Made by a program: the position numbers and the translations under genes. From an uncultured Pseudomonadota bacterium (GTDB lineage Bacteria > Pseudomonadota > Gammaproteobacteria > Steroidobacterales > Steroidobacteraceae), in the NCBI GenBank assembly GCA_903908265.1, contig CAIVRI010000171.1, forward strand, positions 1 to 35,717: a stretch of DNA of 35,717 bases, given 5' to 3'. The notes beneath the pieces were generated by a model. That model worked only from the letters and a program-made list of their open reading frames with translations, was not told the origin of the DNA and made no database searches. This document shows, piece after piece, positions 23,142 to 31,140 of the stretch (positions within the stretch are counted from its first letter, which is position 1; every line of letters starts with the position of its first letter).

Positions 23142-23954
23142 TCAGCGGCACTGGGCTACCAGACTGTCCCCTTCGCGCCGCAACTGCCGAAAACCAGCGG
23201 CCGTCAACCGTTTGCTGATTTCGTTTGACACATCCCGGGCGCTGGTGAGTAGGTTCGGTGTCCCGACGTAATGAAAGAGATGGCCGCGCGGTGCGAGTAA
23301 GCGCGCGAACGTTCGGTACAACTCGGCCGAGTACAGCTCCCCGGCGATACCGAACCGCGGTGGGTCATGCAAGATTGCGCCGAAGGAGCGGTCGGGAAGC
23401 TGGGGCAAGTGGTCTAAGACGCTGCCGGCGATGAGTGCAAGGCGTGGATCCGCCGGTGGTGACCAGGGATTTATCGTGCGCAACCAGCGTACCTCGTCGC
23501 TCTTTTCGAACGAGCGGATCTGTCGGGCGCCTTGCTCCAGCGCCGCGATCGCGAAGTAGCCTAAACCGCCGCAGGTATCGAGCACGTCGACGCCGGCGAC
23601 CTTCGCGAGCTTAACCTTGGTGCGCGCATCTTCGAGTGGCGAGACCTGCTTTGACACCAACATTTTGATGCCATCGATCTCGAAGGTTGGCGGTCCCCAT
23701 GCGGTCGGTACCAGTTTGTACAGGGCCGTGCCGTAGCGCGATACGGGTTCCCAGCCACCCTCGACCTGTTGATAGATGGTGCGATCGCGCACCCGCTCCG
23801 GGAAGTGAATGTCCTGCGCACCCAATTGAAAGCCTTCATTGGTCGGTGAAACGGTGGTCAGGGTACGACCGAGGTCCAATGAGACCCGGACTTCGGTCCG
23901 TTCTTTCCAGTTCGCGCGACGAATGAAATCAACCACCTCGCGCGTTAGTAGCAT
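23142..23954 (-). CDS. Class I SAM-dependent methyltransferase of archaeal (COG2521-like) type
   Basis: ATG 23954 (MLLTREVVDFIRR) is preferred; a longer frame upstream is proline-rich and implausible. The 270-residue protein has a ~110-residue N-terminal domain, then SAM motif I VLDTCGGLGYFAIAAL near residue 125, an acidic EKSDEVRWLRTINPW region, and the motif ILHDPPRFGIAGELYS near residue 197 followed by LFHYVG. The DPPR motif and the AGELYS...LFHYVG context are those of the predicted archaeal methyltransferase group COG2521, which is rarely seen in proteobacteria. The substrate is unknown; the DPP[RY]-type motif hints at amino-group methylation of a nucleic acid or small amine. It is divergent from the coupling ATPase at 24226. 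Confidence 0.82.
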   Translation of the reverse strand: MLLTREVVDFIRRANWKERTEVRVSLDLGRTLTTVSPTNEGFQLGAQDIHFPERVRDRTIYQQVEGGWEPVSRYGTALYKLVPTAWGPPTFEIDGIKMLVSKQVSPLEDARTKVKLAKVAGVDVLDTCGGLGYFAIAALEQGARQIRSFEKSDEVRWLRTINPWSPPADPRLALIAGSVLDHLPQLPDRSFGAILHDPPRFGIAGELYSAELYRTFARLLAPRGHLFHYVGTPNLLTSARDVSNEISKRLTAAGFRQLRREGDSLVAQCR

Positions 23955-24225
23955 GTCGCCGCCACAGGGTCGACGCGGTGGGCCAGGGGGAGGGCAGGCG
24001 GGCGGTGCATCACGGAAATCCGATAGGCTGACGGTGTGCAGTGTACCCGTCCGGCGCGTGTCGTGGACGGCGCGGGGCGGGTGTGGGCAGGACACGGCAG
24101 GCCACTGAAGAGCGCACGTGTGGGCGCTAATGGCTGCATTTGTGCATCAACACGGCAATTAGTCGGTGTACGTCGTGGCGGTGCGCTCAGCGAGCATGGG
24201 TGGCTATCGTATTGGGAGCGCTCGT

Positions 24226-25809
24226 ATGTCTGCCTTGATGCAATTGCTGCTGCTCTACGCATTGGTGACGGCCGTACATGGTATGGGCCTGCGTGCGGCA
24301 GGGGCCCCGCGCGCGTGTCTGCTGGCGTTGCCGTGGCGGGGCGTGCTGCTCAGCGCCCTTGCCGCGTTGGGCATTGCGCTTGCCGAGGCGGTGCTAAAGG
24401 TCTTGGGGCTTTCTGGGGGAGCGTCCTTCGTTTGTGCGCTGGCCGCTGCGCTGGCGGGGGTTTATGCCGCCGGATTAGCGGCGGTGGCGGAGTCGGGCGG
24501 TTCTGTACTGCGCCGGGGAGCGCAGGTGGCCGACACAGCGGACCGCGCTGCCGTGTCGGTGCTGCAGGGGATTGCGCGGTTATGGCGGGTGACGCGTGGG
24601 GAGGCTGCGCGCGTCGCCCCCCCGGAGGTGCCGGGTCTATCCATCGGCGGCATCGCCATTCCAGAAGCCGATGAGCCCAAGCATTTTAAATTCATCGGTA
24701 CCACCGGTACGGGCAAGAGCACGGCGATTCAGGCCTTGTTGGAGAAAGCGTTGGCGCGCGGCGATCGAGCCGTCATTGCCGACCCCGATGGCGGGTACTT
24801 GGCGCGGACCTACGAGCCGCGGCGCGGCGATCTCATTCTGAATCCGTTCGATGCGCGCAGTGGGGTCTGGCAGCCGTTTCAGGAACTGTACGCGCCACAC
24901 GACGCGCGTGAATTGGCGCGCGCCTTGATCGGTTCAGCCAGCGGGGAGGCGGCGGCGTGGCATGGTTATGCGGAGACCTTTTTGGCCGCATTGCTCGAGC
25001 GCCTCAAACTCTTGCCGCAGCCGACGGTAGACGAACTGTATCGCGCGCTCGCCACGGCCCCATTGACCGAGTTGCGGTTGATCTTGCAGGGCACCTCGGC
25101 GGCACCTCTGGTGGAGTCCGGCAACGAGCGTATGTTTGGCTCGGTGCGTTCGATTGCGATGAGTCGTCTGGCGGCCTTGCCGGTCATTCAGCGGCAAAGC
25201 GGCGTGCATTGCTCGGTGCGTCAGTGGGTGCGGGAGGGCTCTGGCGTGCTGTACCTGCCCTACAAGGCCGATCAGATCGCCACCTTGCGTCACTTGGTGT
25301 CGGCGTGGATGCGCCTCGCCATTTTTGAAACGATGGCGCTTGGTGAAGGGGATCGTCGGCTGTGGTTCGTGGTCGATGAACTCGATGCGCTCGGCGCGAT
25401 TGACGGCCTCAAGGATGCGCTGGCGCGCTTGCGTAAGTTTGGCGGCCGTTGCGTGCTGGGTTTTCAGTCGATTGCGCAGGTCAGTGGGACTTATGGCGAG
25501 GCGGATGCACGCACGATCGTGGAGAACTGCGCAACGACACTGATTCTGCGCACCTCCGCCTCAGAGGGGGGCGGGACCGCGCGGTTTGCCTCGCAACTGA
25601 TCGGGCAGCGTGAGGTGGAGCGCGTGCAGGAGACGCGCAGTCAGGGCGAGCGGGACGGGAGTGAGCGCGTCTCCCATGCCCGGCAGGTGGCGCTGGAGTT
25701 GGCGCTGTTGCCGGCTGAGATCGAGGCGTTGCCGGATCTGGAGGGTTACCTTAAGTTGGCCTCGAATCCGGTGTGGCGCCGGATTCGTCTGGCGCCACGG
25801 CCTCACTGA
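24226..25809 (+). CDS. VirD4/TraD-like DNA-translocation (type IV coupling) ATPase, stand-alone
   Basis: ATG 24226 follows gggag at a 7-nt spacing. The 527-residue protein begins with hydrophobic membrane segments in the first ~95 residues, followed by a RecA/FtsK-like motor. Walker A is GTTGTGKST near residues 158-166, then VIADPDGGYL, and Walker B LWFVVDELDAL is near residue 379, with LRKFGGRCVLGFQSIAQ after it. This order matches TraD/TrwB-type coupling proteins. No relaxase, mating-pair or other conjugation gene is in the window and the neighbours are chromosomal, so it is either a remnant of an integrated element or a domesticated DNA/protein pump. Codon use looks like that of its neighbours. 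Confidence 0.85.
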   Translation: MSALMQLLLLYALVTAVHGMGLRAAGAPRACLLALPWRGVLLSALAALGIALAEAVLKVLGLSGGASFVCALAAALAGVYAAGLAAVAESGGSVLRRGAQVADTADRAAVSVLQGIARLWRVTRGEAARVAPPEVPGLSIGGIAIPEADEPKHFKFIGTTGTGKSTAIQALLEKALARGDRAVIADPDGGYLARTYEPRRGDLILNPFDARSGVWQPFQELYAPHDARELARALIGSASGEAAAWHGYAETFLAALLERLKLLPQPTVDELYRALATAPLTELRLILQGTSAAPLVESGNERMFGSVRSIAMSRLAALPVIQRQSGVHCSVRQWVREGSGVLYLPYKADQIATLRHLVSAWMRLAIFETMALGEGDRRLWFVVDELDALGAIDGLKDALARLRKFGGRCVLGFQSIAQVSGTYGEADARTIVENCATTLILRTSASEGGGTARFASQLIGQREVERVQETRSQGERDGSERVSHARQVALELALLPAEIEALPDLEGYLKLASNPVWRRIRLAPRPH

Positions 25810-25821
25810 GCGGGGCCGTGC

Positions 25822-26097
25822 CTAGCGTAGAGCGAGCGCGCAGTTGCGCGTGATTGCATTAAGCAGCTGCGTGCTATCGGCCCCTGCATCGTTGTATTGG
25901 ACCGCGTCCCTTACGGCGAGGATTTTTTGGTGCGCATCGCCGAGCGCTGGACGGCAGCGCACTTGCGCCAATGCATGGTGGACCCACGCGGCGACGGATC
26001 GTTGCGCGGCTTGCGCCGCGAGCGCGATTGCACGGTATTGCTCATCCTCCAGTAGCACGTGTAATCGGGTGTCCTAAGCGGTGTCTATTTGACCCAT
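25822..26097 (-). pseudogene. Ribbon-helix-helix antitoxin-like gene with in-frame stop near its 5' end
   Basis: From GTG 26058 a 78-residue product can be read: LLEDEQYRAIALAAQ, SVAAWVHHALAQVR and a C-terminal ADSTQLLNAITRN. This matches RHH antitoxins of the VapB kind, whose C-terminus usually reads like ADIEQMLAEIERG. The missing N-terminal beta strand (DTRLHV) is encoded in frame upstream and could be reached from ATG 26097, but a TAG at 26076-26074 interrupts it. No PIN/VapC or other toxin gene follows on either side. It is most likely a decayed orphan antitoxin; a functional short form from GTG 26058 cannot be excluded. Confidence 0.5.
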
Positions 26098-26283
26098 CTA
26101 GAGCAGTCCAGTTCGGGCGCTCGTAGTGCCTAGGGCCCATGCGGATCGCGACAGGAGCGGCGCACAGCGATTCCCGGACGGGTCCGTGACGACGACCGTC
26201 GCACCTGCCGTAGGGGCCGTGACACCTTGGTAAGACGGTGCGGAGGCGCGGGCCTGGGCCTTATTCCCGACCGCGACGCGGCG

Positions 26284-27393
26284 TCAGCGCTGGTATCGCT
26301 TAGGCACGAACGGCAGGGGTACGGTCTGTACGGCCGGGCGGCGATCCCGTACAACGGCCTGCACGGGCTGGGCGCCGGTCTGTACATACGCCATCAGGAT
26401 GGGCTGGCCTAGCGACGGGGAGACCGTGCCGCTGGTGACTTGTCCGACCGCAGCGCCTGTCGCATCGAGCAAGGTCGACGGCGCGCGAATCGGCACCGTC
26501 TCGGGGGAGACGAGCCCCACCCGTCGACGCGTCGGGCCATCGGCCAGTTGCGCCAGCACCAGGGCCGCGCCCGGGAAGCCGCCGGCCAATGCGCCGCCCC
26601 CCCGTCGTGACGCGGGAATCGCGAACGCCAGACCCGCTTCTACCGGTGAGGTGCTTGCCGTGATGTCGTGACCATGCAGTGGCAGGCCGGCCTCCAGGCG
26701 CAGCGTATCGCGAGCGCCAAGGCCGATGGGCGCGACGCGCGGGTCGGACAGGAGTCGGCGCACGATCCGCTCGGCTGCATCTAGCGGCAGTGAGATTTCG
26801 TAGCCGTCCTCACCGGTATAGCCCGAGCGGGTTGTGAAACACAATGCGCCTTCGAGTCGTAATTGCGCCGCGTGCATGAACCGTAACAACGCGGCGGTGG
26901 GGTCGAGCGCTGCTAACACCGTCTCTGCTGCGGGGCCCTGCAGGGCGATGAGTGCTGCATCGATCCAGTCAAAAGAAAGCGCCGGACACAACTGCTCTAA
27001 GCGCGCGCGATCCGCGTCGCGGTTGCCTGCATTCACGACGATACGGACTTCGCTCCCACAGTTGACCAGCATCAGGTCATCCTCGATCCCGCCCGCGTCA
27101 TTGAGTAAGTACGAGTATTTTTGCAATTGCAGCGGCCAGCCGTTGAAGTCAATCGGTAGCGCGGCCTGTAGCGCCCGCTGCAGCGACGCGCTCGTGCCAT
27201 CGTGTGCGCGGACCCGCAACTGCCCCATGTGCGAGACGTCGAAGAGGCCTGCTTGCGCGCGGGTGTGCAGATGTTCGGCCTTGAGCCCCGCCGGATACTG
27301 GATAGGCATCTCGTAGCCGGCAAAGGGGCCGAACTTGGCACCCAGTTCGCGGTGCAGGCTCGCCAGCGGAATGGCTTTGACGCTGGGTTCCAT
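26284..27393 (-). CDS. gcvT: Glycine cleavage system T protein (aminomethyltransferase)
   Basis: The 369-residue protein has the GcvT fold markers: an N-terminal LGAKFGPFAGYEMPIQYP, then LFDVSHMGQLRV, a YTGEDGYEISLP segment that binds tetrahydrofolate, and LGARDTLRLEAGLPLHGHD. It transfers the methylene unit from the aminomethyl-lipoyl H protein to THF, releasing ammonia. The gene is third in the operon gcvH-gcvP-gcvT, 49 nt downstream of gcvP. The order differs from the T-H-P order of E. coli. Expression should be under the glycine riboswitch upstream of gcvH. Confidence 0.96.
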   Translation of the reverse strand: MEPSVKAIPLASLHRELGAKFGPFAGYEMPIQYPAGLKAEHLHTRAQAGLFDVSHMGQLRVRAHDGTSASLQRALQAALPIDFNGWPLQLQKYSYLLNDAGGIEDDLMLVNCGSEVRIVVNAGNRDADRARLEQLCPALSFDWIDAALIALQGPAAETVLAALDPTAALLRFMHAAQLRLEGALCFTTRSGYTGEDGYEISLPLDAAERIVRRLLSDPRVAPIGLGARDTLRLEAGLPLHGHDITASTSPVEAGLAFAIPASRRGGGALAGGFPGAALVLAQLADGPTRRRVGLVSPETVPIRAPSTLLDATGAAVGQVTSGTVSPSLGQPILMAYVQTGAQPVQAVVRDRRPAVQTVPLPFVPKRYQR

Positions 27394-27442
27394 CAGATGC
27401 TCCTCGGTAAACGGTGGGTCGTGCGCGCTGGGGCTGCGGGCC

Positions 27443-30349
27443 TCATGCGTAATCGGCCATTGGCGGACAGCTACAGACTAGCTGTCGATCACCGGCGGCA
27501 TTGTCGATGCGTTTGACGTGCGGCCAGAACTTAGCCTCCCGCAGCCACGGTAGCGGATAGACCGCTTGCTCGCGGGTGTATGGATGGGTCCAGTCCGATG
27601 CCAGTTCCCACGCGGTATGCGGTGCGTTTTTGAGCGGATTGTCGAGCGGGTCGAAGACGCCTGATTTCACCTTTGTGACTTCGCCGGCGATAGCGATCAT
27701 GGCGTCGCAGAAACGATCGATCTCGGCCTTCGACTCACTCTCCGTGGGCTCCACCATCAGCGTGTCGGCCACCGGGAACGACAACGTCGGCGCATGAAAG
27801 CCATAGTCCATCAACCGTTTGGCGATGTCTTCCGCGGTGATCCCGCACTCCGCCTTGAGGTGGCGCACGTCCAGAATGCACTCGTGCGCGACGCGACCAT
27901 TCGCGCCGCTGTACAGCACCGGATAGTGCGCTTGCAGCCGGGCGGCAATATAGTTGGCATTCAGGATCGCAGTGACGGTGGCCATGCGCACGCCACTGGC
28001 CCCCATCAGGCGCAGGTACATCCACGAAATCGTTGCGATCAGGGCGCTGCCGTTTGGCGCTGCACTGACGCTGTTGCCCTGCTCGGCAGACTGATACGGA
28101 TCGCTGGCGAGGAAGGGCGCTAAATGCGCTGCGACAGCGATCGGACCCATGCCAGGACCGCCACCACCGTGGGGGATGCAGAAGGTCTTGTGCAGATTCA
28201 GGTGGCAGACGTCGGCGCCAATATCGCCTGGGCGCGTGAGTCCCGCCTGCGCATTGAGATTGGCCCCATCCATGTAAATCTGACCGCCGGCGGCATGCAC
28301 TTGGGCGCAAATCGCGCTGATGGAGGCTTCGAATACGCCGTGGGTGGAGGGGTAGGTCACCATCAAGGCCGCAATGTGGTCCTGGTGCGCCGTGAGGCGC
28401 GCACGCAAGTCCACTAAATCAATATTGCCTTGCGCATCGCAGGCGATGACGACAATTTTGAGGCCCATCATCTGCGCAGTCGCCGGGTTGGTGCCGTGCG
28501 CGGACGCTGGAATCAGACAGATATCGCGATGCCCCTGGCCGCGTGCAGCTTGCCATTGGCGAATGGCGAGCAGGCCGGCGTATTCGCCTTGTGCGCCCGA
28601 GTTGGGTTGGAAGGACACCGCGGCAAAGCCAGTAATTTCCGCGAGCCACTGCCCGAGCTGCTGCAACATCGCCGTATAGCCTTGCCGTTGTTCTGCCGGT
28701 GCAAAGGGATGAATCGCGGCGAACTGCGGCCAACTGAGCGGCGCCAATTCGGCCGCTGCGTTCAGTTTCATGGTGCAGGAGCCGAGCGGAATCATCGAAT
28801 GTACCAGCGAGATGTCCCGGTTCTCGAGGCGCTTGAGGTAGCGCATGAATTCGGTCTCGCTGTGAAAGCGATGAAAGACGGGATGGGTCAGCACGGCACT
28901 TTCGCGTCGCAGCGCGGGCGGGATGGCGTTGTCCTCGGGCGGCTGTGTGGCGGACGTCGGGTTGCCGCCCGCCGTCGCGGTCAGCGCCGGGCGTTTGCCG
29001 GTGAGTGCGTAGGCGAGATCTTGCACATCCTGCAACTGCACGGTTTCGTCCAAGGCAATGCCGACTAATCCATCGGCAAAGATACGCAGATTGATCCGCA
29101 GGGCGGTGGCGCGTCGCGCGATTTGCACCCCATCCAGACCGTTGGCGAGTGGGTCGATCAAGACCGTGTCAAAGAACGCCGCGTGCACCGGGGTGAGGCC
29201 GGTAACCTGCAGTAGCAGGCGGGCCAGCACATGGACGCGTTCGGCAATGCGACGCAAGCCCTCGGGGCCATGGTAGATCGCGTAGAACGCGGCCATGTTG
29301 GCCAGCAAGGCCTGCGCGGTGCAGATATTGCTGGTGGCCTTGTCGCGGCGGATGTGTTGCTCGCGGGTCTGCAAGGCCATCCGGTAGGCCGTGTTGCCGG
29401 CGGCGTCTTTGGCGACGCCGATGATCCGACCGGGCATCATCCGCACCAATTCCTGACGTACGGCCATGAAGGCTGCATGCGGCCCCCCATTACCCAAGGG
29501 CACGCCGAAACGCTGCGCCGAACCAATGGCGATATCGGCGCCCATGGCGCCGGCCGAGCGCACTAGCAGTGCGGCCAGTGGATCCACGCCGATGGAGAGT
29601 TTGCCGCCAGCGGCATGCAGCGCATCGGCGAGTGGGCCCGTGTCGCGTAGGCGACCGAAGGTATCTGGGCACTGCACATGCGCGCCGAATACGGCGCTGA
29701 CGTCAAACGTATCCGCGTCGGCGACGACGACGTCGATGCCCATCCAGTGGGCGCGGGTACGGATCACCGCGATGACCTGTGGATGGACTGCCGCATCGAC
29801 CAAGAAGCGGTGGCTGGCATGGCGGGAGGCGCGGCGCAGTACGCCCATTGCTTCCGCTGCAGCGGTTGCTTCATCGAGCAACGAGGCGTTGGCCACTGGC
29901 AGACCCGTCAGGTCGATCACCATCTGCTGGAAGTTCATCAGCGACTCGAGGCGTCCTTGCGAGACCTCAGCCTGATAGGGCGTGTAGGCGGTATACCAAC
30001 CCGGGTTTTCGAGCAGATTGCGCCGGATCGGTTCGGGCGTGAGGGTGCCGTGATAACCCGCGCCGATATAGCTGCGCCAGACCTGATTGTGCTCGGCCAG
30101 TGCGGCGAGTTCGGCTAAGGCAGCCGCCTCGGTGGTCGGTGCGAGCAATGCCAGGGGGTCTTTGCGCAGAATAGCGGCCGGGACGGTATCGGCAATCAAC
30201 GCTGCCGCGTCTGCGTAACCGAGGGTCGCCAGCATTTGCTGCTGCTGTGCGGCCTGTGGCCCGATATGGCGAGAGTGGAATTCATCGGCACCGCGTAGGG
30301 CGTCGAGCCGATTGATCAGTGTGGTCTGGTCGCTGTGGTTTGGGATCAT
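27443..30349 (-). CDS. gcvP: Glycine dehydrogenase (decarboxylating), glycine cleavage P protein
   Basis: ATG 30349 is chosen because gaggga lies 6 nt before it. The 968-residue product is the fused one-chain P protein. The N-terminal half begins FHSRHIGP and includes SNICTAQALLANM. The C-terminal half carries the PLP lysine in LHKTFCIPHGGGGPG near residue 720 and a PTESE motif near the end. It decarboxylates glycine and loads the aminomethyl group on GcvH. It follows gcvH by 10 nt. Length and motifs are normal for the proteobacterial family. Confidence 0.97.
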   Translation of the reverse strand: MIPNHSDQTTLINRLDALRGADEFHSRHIGPQAAQQQQMLATLGYADAAALIADTVPAAILRKDPLALLAPTTEAAALAELAALAEHNQVWRSYIGAGYHGTLTPEPIRRNLLENPGWYTAYTPYQAEVSQGRLESLMNFQQMVIDLTGLPVANASLLDEATAAAEAMGVLRRASRHASHRFLVDAAVHPQVIAVIRTRAHWMGIDVVVADADTFDVSAVFGAHVQCPDTFGRLRDTGPLADALHAAGGKLSIGVDPLAALLVRSAGAMGADIAIGSAQRFGVPLGNGGPHAAFMAVRQELVRMMPGRIIGVAKDAAGNTAYRMALQTREQHIRRDKATSNICTAQALLANMAAFYAIYHGPEGLRRIAERVHVLARLLLQVTGLTPVHAAFFDTVLIDPLANGLDGVQIARRATALRINLRIFADGLVGIALDETVQLQDVQDLAYALTGKRPALTATAGGNPTSATQPPEDNAIPPALRRESAVLTHPVFHRFHSETEFMRYLKRLENRDISLVHSMIPLGSCTMKLNAAAELAPLSWPQFAAIHPFAPAEQRQGYTAMLQQLGQWLAEITGFAAVSFQPNSGAQGEYAGLLAIRQWQAARGQGHRDICLIPASAHGTNPATAQMMGLKIVVIACDAQGNIDLVDLRARLTAHQDHIAALMVTYPSTHGVFEASISAICAQVHAAGGQIYMDGANLNAQAGLTRPGDIGADVCHLNLHKTFCIPHGGGGPGMGPIAVAAHLAPFLASDPYQSAEQGNSVSAAPNGSALIATISWMYLRLMGASGVRMATVTAILNANYIAARLQAHYPVLYSGANGRVAHECILDVRHLKAECGITAEDIAKRLMDYGFHAPTLSFPVADTLMVEPTESESKAEIDRFCDAMIAIAGEVTKVKSGVFDPLDNPLKNAPHTAWELASDWTHPYTREQAVYPLPWLREAKFWPHVKRIDNAAGDRQLVCSCPPMADYA

Positions 30350-30359
30350 TTTGAATCCC

Positions 30360-30743
30360 TCAGGCGCCAGGCCCATTGTCGTAGTCGGTCCCGCTCAGTA
30401 GCGTCGCCAGGGCGCTAGGGTCGGTCGGTCGCAGGCGCATCAGCCAACCGGTCGCATAGGGTTCGCTGTTCAGCAGTTGGGGTTCGTTCGCCAGTGCTTG
30501 ATTGATTTCGAGCACGTCGCCCTCGAGTGGCGCATAGACATCAGAGGCAGCTTTAGTGGACTCGACGACCGCGAAGACCTCGCCGGCGACCAAGTGCCGA
30601 CCGATCGCCGGCAGTTCGACATAGACCAACTCGCCGAGGGCTTCCTGTGCGTGATCGCTGATGCCAATGGTGAAAGTGCCGTCGCCGTTATCGCGGACCC
30701 ACTCGTGGCTGTGGGTGAATTTTAGATCGGTAGGGCTAGTCAA
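30360..30743 (-). CDS. gcvH: Glycine cleavage system H protein (lipoyl carrier)
   Basis: TTG 30743 is preferred over TTG 30761: it gives the usual N-terminus (TSPTDLKFTHSHEWVR) and has gggag six bases upstream. The 127-residue protein has the lipoylation motif VVESTKAASDVYAP, with the lysine at about residue 64, and the conserved SEPYATGWLMRL near the end. It shuttles the aminomethyl intermediate between GcvP and GcvT. The rare TTG start may tune translation below the riboswitch. It is the first gene of the gcvHPT operon. Confidence 0.95.
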   Translation of the reverse strand: MTSPTDLKFTHSHEWVRDNGDGTFTIGISDHAQEALGELVYVELPAIGRHLVAGEVFAVVESTKAASDVYAPLEGDVLEINQALANEPQLLNSEPYATGWLMRLRPTDPSALATLLSGTDYDNGPGA

Positions 30744-30837
30744 GATGAACTCCCAAGGCAAACAGAGGGGGCGTGCAGCAGGGCTGCGCGCACATCACAT
30801 TGAACGAGTTGGGCATCACACCCACCCCGTCCGCTGC

Positions 30838-31027
30838 GCCCTCTCTGTCCGTTTGCCTGAGAGATTAACCTTCGGCGAGACCCTCGCTGCGAGGCGATGG
30901 TCTACTCTCCAGAGAGCCTGTACCGATGCGGTCCTTTTGCCTGAGAGTTTCTGGGCGATACACCTTCGGCGCCGGCGCCTCTCGGGATGCAAGCATCGCG
31001 GTGGAGGCGTCGATCTCTCCCGCATCG
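30838..31027 (-). promoter_or_regulatory. Tandem glycine riboswitch
   Basis: Read on the reverse strand, two successive aptamers are visible. The first has gcgggagagatc, a CCGAAGG core, and AAACTCTCAGGCAAAAGGAC. The second has ctctctggagag, GCCGAAGG and ATCTCTCAGGCAAACGGAC. These are the conserved cores of the cooperative two-aptamer gcvT-type glycine riboswitch. It lies about 95 nt before the gcvH start and should switch on gcvHPT when glycine is abundant. No strong terminator stem with a U-run lies between aptamer 2 and gcvH, so control at ribosome access is more likely. Confidence 0.95.
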
Positions 31028-31045
31028 GCGGTAAGACTGAGACTG

Positions 31046-31074
31046 ATAGTCGGCTCTGGTATCGGTCCTGTCAA
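31046..31074 (-). promoter_or_regulatory. Promoter of the gcvHPT operon
   Basis: On the reverse strand a perfect TTGACA (31069-31074) is followed after 17 bp by GACTAT (31046-31051). Transcription would start near 31038, about ten bases before the first riboswitch aptamer, which fits the known layout of such leaders. The -10 is only a moderate match. Confidence 0.55.
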
Positions 31075-31140
31075 TGCGGCGTGCCTTTAGACCGCCGCAA
31101 TCATTTGCGTTATCAAGCCAGGCGCGGCGGTTAAGTGCCG

